This document shows, piece by piece, positions 26,030 through 37,800 of a stretch of DNA of 64,000 nucleotides; positions within the stretch are counted from its first letter, which is position 1; each line of letters begins with the position of its first letter. Made by a program: the position numbers and the translations under genes. The DNA is from Micropterus salmoides (taxonomy: Eukaryota; Chordata; Actinopteri; Centrarchiformes; Centrarchidae). Location: positions 27,817,585 to 27,881,584 of the forward strand of contig NW_024044681.1 in assembly GCF_014851395.1 (NCBI RefSeq). The letters are read 5' to 3'. Under the pieces are notes generated by a model. That model saw only the letters and a list, made by a program, of their open reading frames with translations. It had not been told where the DNA came from and did not search any database.

Positions 26030-26720
26030 GTGCCTATTTCCTAATCTTCAATCGGTTATCCTCAAACAAACACCTATGCTTTTTTTTGGCCAGTGTTTTG
26101 TGGGTTGGTAAACAATGTTCTTCATGAACTTGAGCTGGGGAACAGGCTAACCTATTGAATAGCCGATGACTTTTCCATAGCACAACTGAAAAGGAGATAT
26201 CTAACTCAAAACCTCCTTTGGGTCTTCATTCATTATCCTTGTACAAATGGGCAAATGCTTCACCCAGTTCACTCTCCTTATTGATAAAACTAGCTAATCT
26301 TTTTCCTCAGTACACCTGGCTCTTCTCCACTTTACCCTGGCTCTGGGAATGATTTGGTGAGCTCTGAATTATTTTCATCTGAAGGGAATCCATGAGTTTT
26401 TTTTTACTGCACCTTTGAATTCCTTTCCTTGATTGTGCTGTAAGACCTTTGGTGGACCATGCTCAGACATCTTGAGTTCTGTGTTTACTTTTCAATTGTC
26501 TCAGTCATATGTATCTGCTAAATACATATACTATGGTCAGGACATACCTGTATGTGGCTCAGCCATGCCCAACTCTCCACTTGCCCATGTCAAGAAGGTC
26601 AGTCTTAGCTACCAAGTTTCCAGCAAATGTAATTGCCTGGCCATTCTCACTGAGGGCATAAAGTTGCACTATTCCACCACAGATGAACAAGAGCAGCACT
26701 CTGGGTCCTTGATCTCTGTT
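26030..26720 (-). pseudogene. Integrase (rve-type, DDE) relic of a retroelement or Ginger-like transposon
   Basis: On the minus strand, fragments in more than one frame resemble the integrase core found in Ginger-type DNA transposons, the related KRBA2-like host proteins and gypsy-type retroelements. SEHGPPKVLQHNQGKEFKG lies at about 26468-26412 and is followed by a degraded stretch. VNWVKHLPICTRIMNEDPKE then lies at about 26272-26213. The core motif normally reads H-D-Q/N-G-x-E-F; here the second catalytic Asp position is Asn (QHNQGKEF). There are many stops and frame changes, so the copy is inactive. The intact order of motifs makes the identity fairly safe, while the element class stays open. 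The plus-strand open frame across 26433-26747 is its antisense shadow. Confidence 0.55.
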
Positions 26721-27654
26721 GCTACAGGGACATTATATTCCCCTTGAGTGCCTTGAGTATCACATCATATGGCTCGTCTGACATTGCTCTCTACCCATGA
26801 GAGTTAGCTATAGTCAGTCAGTACAATGATCTCACAAATTTGTATATCCTCTTGCACTAACTGTATAAGAAATGTAAATCTATGTGCATAAATCTAACCT
26901 AAATAAACTGTATTTACTAAATTATATCACTAATTACCTTTCAGCATGTGTGATAAGGAAGACAGAAGTTTAACTTCAAAATGGCGGCCTCCAACACAGT
27001 GCTTTGTTTCCCTCCTTTTGCTGATATGTGCCTGCGCATTGTATTTATGACAAAAAGTTTAATTGATAAAAAAAAGTTTGCAGAGACACATGACTGGATA
27101 ACTTGTCAATCAAAGGTCATCTATTGGTAAATCATGGGAACTTCCAAAGAAAATACACATCTTCAAGAATTGCTTTGGTTTTAAGCTCTTTGCCAAGCTT
27201 GTAATGACTTTATTCAAACAGCCAGGGATGTCAACAGAGCAAGTATTCTGATTTGGTAATACATTTTTATGTAATCTTTCAGGAGTCACGTTTGGTAAGT
27301 GATTCAAAGATGTTTGATTAAATATGACATTTTTCATGAAAAAAAGTGGTTGTCTTTGTTTTCCTGGACAAAGCAACTTAATATATATATTTCATATTAT
27401 ATGACATAATTGTGTGTGTTTGAAAACATGAGTGCTTAATTTAATAATAAAGGCTGGTCATAAGTCTAATCATCAAGTACCACAAACAAATAAATAGTCA
27501 CAATTGCTAGAGAGACAGAAAGTAGGAGTGTGTGTGTGTGGTCAGAATTTTGAGCAGCCATTTGAAAAAGGCAAATGTAAGGGTAAATATCATGTGTGTC
27601 AAGTGTGACCCTTTATGGACACATACATTTGTATTGTTTATCTTGAATAATTGT

Positions 27655-27895
27655 ATTGAAAAACTGATTCTGAATAGCATAATTTGAAATTTAAGTTTTT
27701 TAGTTAAACAATGCAAATTCATATTATGCTATTCAAATTCAGTTTTTTAATGCAATTATTCAAGTTGAGCAATTCAAATTCAGATCTACATTATTCAAAT
27801 TCAGATTCTATTGACACAAATATCATTCGATATTTATGTTCCTTTGTTTAATGGCAGGTGGCATGTTTCAAATTCAGATTCTACGGACACAAATA
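27655..27895. repeat. TTCAAATTCAG repeat cluster with an internal duplication
   Basis: The motif TTCAAATTCAG occurs four times between about 27733 and 27875, and inverted relatives (CTGAATAGCATAATTTGAAA) lie at about 27671-27690. The unit TTCAAATTCAGATTCTA plus GACACAAATATCA appears twice, about 70 bp apart. Left inverted and right direct motifs suggest remains of a small inverted-repeat transposon that underwent local duplication. Confidence 0.6.
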
Positions 27896-28849
27896 TCAGC
27901 CCATACATAAACAGCTTTGAAAATAACTGTTGTACAATATTGAGGCCACCACAGATACAGCTACACTTCGATATATAATATGATCTCCCAGTATCATGAG
28001 CTACTGCTGCTGAGAAATGGGATGACGTGTTGATTAGCACAACAGCTGCTCACATTAACTCCTCAACTGTATTTCGCGTTTTTCCTCAGCAGACCTCACA
28101 ACATGATACATTTCTTCATACTATGTGCCAGGCTATGGTTTATCATTTGAGTGCTTTTGCCTTGAAAAAACAAAAATTCCCTCAGGAGCACATGTCGTAA
28201 TACTGTTGGGAGTGTTCTAAATACAGTATAGGGACAATATATTGGCTCTACAATATAAAGACCCCCAACCTCTATACAGTATGATAAGAATCGTCCATTT
28301 TCTTCACTTCACCAATGTATGTGTGTGGGTCCATGTGTTTGTATTTGTGTGTCCCTTTGCCTAAGCCATGGCTCTTTTTGCCAAAGGTAATGGTTTCTGT
28401 ATGTAATGAAACCATTTGGCACACTGATCCGCTGCCATTAAGACTTTGTGGCTTCTGACTAGGGAGAGAAAAAGTCAATTACAGAAGTGGAGAGTGACTG
28501 AGAGCAGCGCTCAGCAAAGCCTGGTTTTATTGTAGTAATTGTACACTTATCTTACACCTTTGAACAAAATGATGAGGCCAGGAAGGAGATATATTTGGTA
28601 AAATTTCAACTGGGTAACCAGAAGCACATAGAACAGAAATCCACCAATGCTGCTTGATAACTGCTCTGTCCCTTTACGAGCCATAATCAAATACTAAAAT
28701 TTGTTTAACCACCACATCGTCTTATCCAGTGTAACCATTACCCCTTGAAGAGGTTGGATAGAAATGTACAAATTACAGTGTATTCATAGGCCACACAAAC
28801 AAAATGGTTAACATATAATATAATTCCTGTAAAATTTCCCCACAGGAAG

Positions 28850-29015
28850 GTCAGAGATCAGGTGAAGCTATAGACCAGCCTCGCGGGAGCTAGTTAGGAC
28901 TGAGTGATTTGCTCAATGACACTTTAGCAGGGTGGATTCTTGCTGTCAAGGGGGCTCGACCCAGAGACCTTCAGCTGAAGAGCAGTCTCCTTATGCACTT
29001 TTGTCTGTCAAAACC
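28850..29015 (-). mobile_element. tRNA-derived SINE (degraded)
   Basis: Read on the minus strand, the sequence begins near 29003 with GTGCATAAGGAGACTGCTCT, a decayed A-box region. It continues with GGTCTCTGGGTCGAGCCCC, in which GGTCGAGCCC is a B-box relative. The body has CTGCTAAAGTGTCATTGAGC followed by AAATCACTCAGTCCTAAC, the counterpart of the CTTGAGCAAGGCACT segment common in fish tRNA SINEs (memory). No clear target-site duplication or tail is seen, so the limits are approximate. Confidence 0.5.
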
Positions 29016-31615
29016 AGCATAATGAATTGCAGATTGCTTTACCAATTTCTATATTACACAATGTGTACTAGCTATATAGGCGATATTAGTCCTGAATGAA
29101 TTAATCAGAAATGAGAAACTACTAAAAAAAATACTTGATACCTTATTCAAAATAAAACTCCAGCCTCCAAAACTGCAAACTCTGCACACAAATCCCACAA
29201 CTGCACACTGTTTAAGTGACTGTGATGTGATGGAAAAGCTCAGTGTCTTTTACTTCAGTTCTCAGTGATAAGAGTGCCGTTTCTTTGTAGCTGAAGTGCA
29301 TGGCAGCATAGCATCAAAGAGGACAAACTAGGCTCTTTATTGAAGTGAAGCCGCACTTTCGACCTCCTCTTTGTACTCCTTCCCATGCACTTCAGTAAAA
29401 AGGAAACTGCTCCTATGTTGCAGAACTGATCCAAACACATTCTGCTTTCACACAAACCTCAAAATAACTCTCAGTCACTCACACACAAAGTAGTGAAAGG
29501 AGGAATGAAGAGCAAAACAATAAGGTGTGGGGAAAAATGCATTTGAGAAAGAGGAGAATTCTGCCAGAGTAGATAAGGCAAAAAAACCATTTGGTTCTGG
29601 AAACAGTGATGCTAGTTTGTGGATGGGACAGGGTTTTGGTTCACAACCCCAATATCCAAGGCAGTTCATGTTGGTGACTTAAATAGAGAGAGACAGGCAG
29701 GGAGGACACAGATGTCTGACCTTGCAGTGGTGCTTATGTAATGGTGTGCTTCAGTGCATTTAACTGCAGTGCTCCTTTCCAACCTGGGATCAGTAAAGGC
29801 AACATGTCTCTGCAGTCCAATCTCCTCTGACATCAGCTCTGACACTCAGACAGTATGAAAAGGTCCTGTGAGCTCTGAGTGAATCAGTTGTTATGGGTCC
29901 TGCCTGTGTGGTCCCCATAGAGCCAATCATACTAATTAAACTAGACTACTTAAGCCTCCTCTCATTAGTGTCCAAGTAAACAGCCTTAATTTTTTATGCA
30001 TTTTAATGTCCGTCTCCCAGTTCTGTGGGTGGCAGTGGAAGGGACAGATGAATGATGAAGGAGGATAATTTCAGGTTATCTCAAATGAAAGTGAGTGCAT
30101 TAAGTGTCATTTCACCATTCAAGTTAAATATGTGTTTGTGGATTTGCACTGATCAGTGCGAACTTGTTTTTGCAGGAATTACTCGTTAAACAAATAGAAT
30201 TTATTAATGTTAGTAATCATAATAATAATAATAATAAGAAGAAGCAACTCTGCAGACAGTATTTCATGAACACAATTTTATAGCCAAGTTAAAACACTTA
30301 CAGACTCCATTATATGTTAGCCAGCTCCCCACACTGCAGTTACACAATCTGCTCCAGATACCAGGGGCAAGTAGGGTAAAATGTGGCATGACCCAAAAAT
30401 AGCACTGCAACATTGGCTTCCACTTGACTACTGGAGCTGTAAGCAATGTTTCCACATAGGGTGGAGGTGGGCAGAGGGCTGTGTGCTATGAATATGCATA
30501 CATGTTTATATACGTATGCATGGTCCATGCACTAGGGAAAGAGTGGAGAGCAACTGGAGGGCTATTAGCACAGTCAGCAGGAGGGAGGGATGGAGGGATA
30601 GAGGGATTGAGGGAACAGTGGAGGCAGCTGGGTAGAGACCTAGCACGTACCCAACTTGCTGGGCCTGGAGCTTTCGAACAGTGGGTGGCATCAAAACAAC
30701 AGGCAGTAGACACACTGAGCATGGTCTCACAGTCACACATATTGTACTCCTCTACCTACTTCCATGTCTGTGCTTCTTTTCTGTTCTCCTGCTGGTCTCC
30801 AGCAGTGTCTAAAGGTGGCAGTCGTGTACGAGGCAGGGCAGCTCAACTTTCATTTCTAGACCAGCAGCTCAACAGTCAAGACATAATGAGCTTTAGCGTT
30901 GCCACTCTGCCTCTTACAGCAGCTCATCTTCCCCACCACAGGAACCTAGACTGTGGGTCTCCACGGCAGACTGTTTTCCTGCTTCAGCGTGCGAGGATGT
31001 CTGTGCTGTCCTAGGGTGAGTTAAGACCTGGGCAAATGAGGTGAGCCTTCTCTTCCACTTTCAGGAAATAGCCAGCCTTTCAGCGTTCCCTGTGTCAGAC
31101 TGCAGTAGATGTTTTTTGTAGAAAGAGGAGCTCACACACCTGGGAAGGCACACCTGCATGTGCACATGACCTGATTTGTGTGCATGCGAGCACGCAGACG
31201 GACCAGTACGCACTGAATCTACACAGAATAATAAAATGAAATAAATAATAAATAAAATAAAACCATATCACATAACATAAATTAACAGAACCAATGGTCA
31301 TCCTGTGAAGCGCTGATGGGCGTGTAGGTGGAATGCTGCTACACCTGTTGAATCTATCGGCCGCCACACGTCCAGGAATACATATTTGTAGACTATATTG
31401 TCTCCCTCTGACAGCAAATCATATGTCCATAAAACAGATGTGAGGGCTGTTAATGGAGAATAGAACTGATCTGAGAACAGTCTAGCTGTATGACTGCACA
31501 CACAGAAGTAGACAGGGCGTGACATACAGTGCTGTCCACTGACGTCAGAGCAGCACACTCACTACTGTCACCGGGAATGGAGTCATGGCCTGGGGAGCTC
31601 AGAGTCTGCATGTGT

Positions 31616-31650
31616 AATGGTGTGTGTGTGTGTGTGTGCGCGCGCGCGCG
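31616..31650. repeat. (TG)n(CG)n alternating purine-pyrimidine tract
   Basis: A TG run of about ten units passes directly into GCGCGCGCGCG at 31639-31650. Such alternating TG/CG tracts are classical candidates for left-handed (Z) DNA. Confidence 0.85.
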
Positions 31651-31667
31651 AGTGTGCAGTCAGCACT

Positions 31668-31810
31668 GCTGTGGAGACAGTGAGTCAGAGAGGCAGACAG
31701 GAAAGCAGAGAGAGGCCCCCGGTAAAGTCCCTCTACCTCCTTTACCTTCAAACGCAGCCTTGAAAAGTCTTTGATTATGTCAGTTTTATGCCTGTGTGTG
31801 TGCAAGTGTG
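31668..31810 (+). repeat. Intronic duplication, copy A
   Basis: Shares with 34631-34810 the blocks GCTGTGGAGRCAG, GAGAGAGGCCCCCGGTAAAG or its relative, GGTAAAGTCCCTCYACCTC and a following region ending in a TG-rich stretch. The two copies lie about 3 kb apart in the same orientation and are clearly diverged, so this is an old local duplication or two copies of a repeat not otherwise recognised. Confidence 0.55.
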
Positions 31811-32374
31811 TGACAGAAAGATGAGCTGTGCATGGTCGTTCAAGTGTGTGAGGTCACGACGCTCCTCGTCAGGCCCTATTTTAAGGCCTGCGACTCATGG
31901 AGTGCCCCGGCCTCCACAGACCCATTGGGCTAATGATCAGCCTTGGCAATTAAAGCCAATCTGTGAGTCAGTGTGGCATCAGGAGGGCCATCTGCTTCCA
32001 GCCCTGTAGCACTCACTCTGGCCTGTGGGACCACTTGCTGGGGTCACAGCTCCCCCAGCTTGTAGAGAGATGGTCACAGGATCGAAGGAACAATCTGCTG
32101 TGTAACTTCAACAGAAACCTGTTCTACCGATAGCACTGCTGTGTGTGTGCCACCACCACATCTCATGAGTGCAGTAAAAACACAAACAGTGGGATCTGTC
32201 TTATGGAGGACAACGTTGCATGCACCCATGACAGAAGCAAGCTCCTCATCAGCCTCAGGCCAGTGATTTTTTCCACCTGCTCCAGTACTGTAGCCAAGAA
32301 GTGGGGTACTTATTGCACTGAAATGGGACATATAAGATGTCTGAATACTTAAGAGAGCTTCAGACCTGCTGATA

Positions 32375-32660
32375 ATGACTGTGCATGATGTCCCAAACTA
32401 CATCATCATCCACACTGGAAGTAATGAACTATAACCAGCAAAAAGGGAGTTTCATTGGACAGAAAGTTTGAAAAGGTATCTTCCACAATTTTAATTAGTG
32501 AACTAGTAGGGAAAACATTGATACAATGGTGTCTTCTATGGATCCACATGAGATTACAGCTGTACTGGAGCAATGCCAGTTTGCGTATCTGCACCTGGAG
32601 TCAACTGTGCTGACATTAATGGAGCAGAGTTCTTGAAGTCAGACTCTAATTCGATGTAAA
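32375..32660 (+). pseudogene. SGNH-hydrolase-like fragment, probably LINE ORF1 relic
   Basis: Plus-strand conceptual translation gives DVPNYIIIHTGSNE near 32387-32428. This resembles the I-x-H-x-G-x-N-D block of the SGNH-like domain found in several fish retrotransposon proteins. About 200 bp on, a fragment reads close to FLKSDSNSM (about 32632-32658), like the F..SDG.HPN block near that domain's end. Here the last motif has lost the Asp-Gly-Ile-His residues. Stops and frame changes interrupt the rest. Both motifs are short, so the call is tentative. Confidence 0.35.
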
Positions 32661-34630
32661 CAGATTTTTTGTTTGTCTTTGATTCCAACATTGTGATGAA
32701 CTGATACTTCTATGCTTTTGGGCATTAAACACCATGTTCACACAGGAAAAGGGGTTTTGCTCGTTCTTTCTCATGTTCACTTTCGCTCATCAGCTGAGCT
32801 TTGCCCTACGCAGCTAGACACATCACTGCACATCCACCATGCCTTCTTGTCCTTGACCACCCACCTTGCAGACGCTACCTTTGCTTTAAAAGTTCATAGC
32901 TCTATATAGTACATGTCAACACTTTCCATCTCCCAACAGTTGACAGTTGTTAAACCCTGGGAGGCTAACTGGAGTTTCAGGCCAATGCCCTGGTGTGACC
33001 TCTGGTGCATTTATCATATGCTTGGTTGGCTCTGCCCCAGTTTATAGGGGCATGCAGCCCCCAGGAGGAGGCACCATCATACCAATTGCACAGGTCAGCA
33101 GCTCTCTTTCCTTAAATACCACCTACTGAGAGGACAGCTGCTTCCTGTACCTTTATATTTTTCTCCTACAGGAAAGGGGAGGAGGGTGGGGGCAGTGTCA
33201 AAAAGTCAGCAGACGTCTTTTCACTGTTATTTACAGTTGCATAGAGCGACATGCACCTCCTATGGGTGTAATCCCGACCCACGCAACAAGTGTCACTCTG
33301 TATTTGAGGAGGACAATCCATACTGCACCACGGTTGTCAAGTAAAAAATGTCTTACATGACTTAATCAATTCTCAAATGAAGTAATCATTTGCTGGTTGA
33401 AAATTTTCCAACAGCTTAATGTTTTCTGCTCATTCGTGTCAAATTGTCAAAATCGTTTCAAAAACTGAAGGACCCAAACATGTGACTTGTTTCTTTGCAT
33501 ATGGATTTGACTCAGATGCATATGACCCATACATATTATGCATTTCAGGCCAGATGTACTATCCCTTGAGCGGTTTGTAGTAACTTGAATCAGGACAACT
33601 CAACAAGGACAGACATGTGGGCAGTAATGGCAGCCAAACTCCTTGTCCTCTGCATATGGGGGGGGGTCTTGTTGCCAACCAGGCCACCCTGAAGGTTTTC
33701 ATATTCAGTAGCAAGAGAAGCTGTGGAATCTAGAACCACCTCATGGGCTGAGCCCTGTGTAGAAGAGAAATCTACCCCACACTGATTTAAGGGTTTTGAA
33801 ATGTCATTATCTTTTGGTCACTTAGATATGATAGAGTTTGCCTCTGTGTCTCAAGCATGGCTGGTTGGTGGAGTTGGAGATACAGAGGGATGGAGGGTAC
33901 TGCATTGCTATCCCACACGTCATATCTGCCGGGGGAAGCAGATATGACACAGATGAAGCGTGTGACAAGAAAAGGATATGGCAACAAGACAAGAAAAACA
34001 GATGGAAAAACCAATCCACCAACTACAACAAATATACTCTGCTCAAACACTGATAAAATGTGCTGTGAGAAAGAGACAAGATGCAACATTTAAAAAAAAA
34101 AATTGGCCTAGATAGTTTACGACAGCAAATTAGGGCTATTGTAGGTTAAAAAAAATTACAGAGGGGGTAATATTGCAAGAAAAAACGTTATTCTCTATTC
34201 TTGGAATATTTCCACCCTCCCCCGACTTGGTCTTTTTTTCATTTTAAATCTACAATGGCCCTAACATGCCATCGTAGTTTCTTTAGTGTTGAGGTAACTG
34301 GTAACCCAAAATTACCAACCCTTCTGTCCTCATTGGACCCTTGCTACACTTACCGCTGCCCTCTCCCCTTCTTAATCATCCTTCCCCTCCATTCTTTTAC
34401 CACTTAAGAGGCTGACTCACTGGACCTGAATTGCTGTTTGTCTGTCATGACATCTGGAGTAGCTGGATGACTGAGTGTTATGTCTTTCTCTCACTCAGTC
34501 TGTCTCTCTCCCCTGATGGGACCCTACTAACATCTTCAACCCTGTTTTTTCAGTGTAGCATAATGACCTCCTAGTAGCAGCCCTAATGGAGCCATAATGG
34601 TCATTTATGCCAGGGGAGGCTCTGAGGGCA

Positions 34631-34810
34631 CAGCTGTGGAGGCAGCGAGTCGCACAGGAAGACGGGAGAGCGGAGAGAAGCTCCTGGTAAAGTCCCTCCA
34701 CCTCTGCCTCTTCCTTTCATACACAGCTCCTGAATCTCAGTCTTTGTATGAATACAGCTATTCTGTGTGTGTCGGGTGTGTGTGTTCAACTGCGCATTCA
34801 TGTGTGTTTA
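34631..34810 (+). repeat. Intronic duplication, copy B
   Basis: Second copy: GCTGTGGAGGCAGCGAGTCG, GAGAGAAGCTCCTGGTAAAG and TCCCTCCACCTCTGCCTCTT, then a TG-rich tail (TGTGTGTGTCGGGTGTGTGT). No coding potential is recognised on either strand. Confidence 0.55.
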
Positions 34811-37800
34811 ATGAAAGGAACTGATACAAGACTGGTTAACAATAGAAAGTACAATATGAATGTGTGAGGGGTGGATCCCTTCTTTTGATGTTCACTTCTA
34901 CAGCTTTTTCACATGCATAATGCACATATGCATACTACATTTTCTTTTTTTAATTACACTTTCCCCTCATACAGACAAGCTTCCTATTCATATATACATC
35001 AAACACACAATGGAAGATACTACCATTCTTAAACCTCTTCATATTTCTTCTTCTTCTATATTTGCTGCCACCACTGGCAAGCAAATATAGCAAACCACTG
35101 TCAAACTACGCTGTACATAAACTACAGTCCATAAGCTTAACTTGCACTTATTGCTAAAAGCTATTTTCTTTCTAACCATTTGCATTTTAATATGCACAGT
35201 GAAACACAAACTCCTTTTCCTGTATACAGTCGTAGCTTAGAGTAATCTTTCAATATACTGTAAGGCTGTGATCAAATAAGATACTTCTTTCACTGTGGCT
35301 TTCAACGCCTTAATCACGTAAGGTCCTCCAAACAAGTCACCTCATGCTTTAAAGACGGCACATCTTGGGTTGTTCCCCTGGGCGCTGCAAGTTGAATAAT
35401 ACAATAGCACATTTATCAGCAAGCTAATGCTAATTAGACTGTTGCATAGAGACGAGAATGATGTACAGTAATGTTCCTCATGCCTTGTCAGCTCCTGCTT
35501 TCTCTTTTTCTAGCAATACTCAGAGCTGCCTTTTGGGTTTAAGTAGGGATCAGCATGCTATCTAATCCATTAGGTAACTAAATATAAAAATGTAGGTTTG
35601 ATGTACTCAGGCAATCATAATGTTTTTTTATTAACCTATACTCGGATGGAAAAAACAAAACCAGACAGATATGGCATGAATTTCTGGAGGGCATGAAATA
35701 CATGTAGCTTCTCTCTAGGGGTCAAAAAAATGTAGCTAAGCACTGCTTCCTCCACTTGAAATTTAAGAATGAAATTTAGCAGATACGGTAAAGCAAATGT
35801 CAGTCAACTTAAAACAGGACTCATGCATGTCCCACTCCTACTACCACAACAAGGATCTTAATTTCAACAAAACTTCTAAATCTGAAAATCTGTGCAACCG
35901 TTTTTACCTGCAGTATCTAGGGAATGGTGCACTCTTAAATGTCTGATTGAATTAAAATGAGGTACAAAAGGACCTCACTTTGAGACCAAGATCTTTTCAA
36001 TTTTAGTTTGCTCTTTGTAGTTGACATATGTTAGCTCTGAAGTCTGATAATTTAAGTCAAGTTCTGTAATGCTGATTTGTGCTATATTTTCATACTTTGA
36101 TCCTTGCTCCAGCAGCCATCTAGCATGAGCAGAGCAGTGTACAACATTGTTAACAGTGAATGTTACTTTCAAGTTTTCTTTGGGCTAATGCTATTTTTCT
36201 CTAAAGCAGTCATAAGTCTGAATACCTCACTGGCAGTGTACAGTTGTTTCACAGAGTATCACATTTAAATAACATTATTTACTATTTAATTTATGGACAG
36301 AATGACATAGAACGAATGCGTGGTAATATTTTTGCTAGAGCTGTCAGTTTAAATTGGTTTAACCTCATATTAATAACAAGCCCTCACTGAGACGCACAAT
36401 GATCCTATAGGCAGCTATTGCTTAAGTGATACTGCATACCTACATTCACAGATATGTACCACCCTGACATCACTCTAAAGCTATCTGACAGTGTTATATA
36501 GGATACCTGCCAATGTTGTCATCTCACTATATCAGTGTATTTATTACTGCATCCAGTTGATGATAGTGCAGCAGCTGTTAAAGGGCTGGTTCCAAACTGC
36601 AAAAAAAAGGTATTTTCTCACTAAACTCTTCACTTAACAGTAGTATCACTGGCAGTGAGTCAGGTTTCTCACAATGTCCTGACTAATACTGTTGACATGT
36701 TGCTAGTGAATTTTGTTTCATGTAACTTTTCAATGCTATAAGCATGAAACTAAATTCAATTCACTTCCATTGCATTAGGGAGGCAGCACAAATCTCAGAG
36801 GCTGATATCTCAAAACCTAAGCAAACAAACTCAAATGATCTGCATGGCTTGGTACCAAAATATATACAGAAAGTGGGAAAATGTGTTTTGATTGTAATTT
36901 GGGTGAATCTACCCTTTAAGTAGCTGGTGCAGAGTGGGTTTAGCGTGTTCCCCCTTTCAGGAAGTTAACCTCAATCATGCAAATATGTCAATCAGATTGA
37001 TTAACACGACTCTCGAGTCCCAAACGTCACTTTTTTTGGTGTATTTCTTGGAAGCATGTCCTGGGTGTGTGCAAATGATTTTTGGGAAAAGCAAGGATGA
37101 TGCTGAATTCAAAGCAAGGTTACTTCAGGAACTGAAAATGAATATGGAAATTCAGCTACTCAACTCAAGAGTGAAAGTGTCAGAAATATTAGCATTATTT
37201 TCTTTCAAAACCGCACGATGACAGCAATACAACGACACAAGTCTGAGGGAATGGTGTTATTTGAAGGTAAAGGCAGTCACAGCCTCAGCAAAAGTCCAGG
37301 GGTCTTCATTGTAAACAGAAGGGATTGTTACATCCACACATAAAACAGCAACATGACAACACTCCCATATCACATTTACATGCATACATTGCAGTCCCCG
37401 CTGCTTTCAATTGACACTGTCAATACCACTGCTTGCCATCAAACTCCTGTACGTGCAACAGCACAATCTGAAAAAATGTTCTAATATTTTTTGTCACAAT
37501 GGGATCAGACAGAGAAGACTGTTGCAAGTTATTATTTATCACTGTGTTACACAGCATCTCAGAAGATAATAACCCTACTAACAAATAAATCAGCGTAGAG
37601 CTAAGGAAACTGTGCTACTTAAACATAGTAAACAATCAAGTAATTGTATCCACTATTCCAAAGGAAAACTGATGAATAGAAAAAACAAACAAAAAGACTT
37701 GTTGTTCTTCGGATGTCGCTAATCATGTGTTACACCTCCGTACCATTTGTAATTCTAAGGCAATGGTAAACATTGCAGTCTTCTTGATTATCACTACACA

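Noticed and set aside
26030..26720. Endogenous retrovirus
   Set aside because: Only an integrase-like fragment is seen, with no LTR, reverse transcriptase or envelope sequence nearby; Ginger-like or KRBA2-like origin is equally possible.
30481..31014. 177-codon plus-strand open frame
   Set aside because: No recognisable domain, low-complexity start, no splice or expression support, and it lies in an intron on the strand opposite msi2. It is compatible with chance.
36934..37221. 95-codon plus-strand open frame
   Set aside because: Translation has a plausible amino-acid mix but no motif recognised and no nearby transposon structure, so no gene call is justified.
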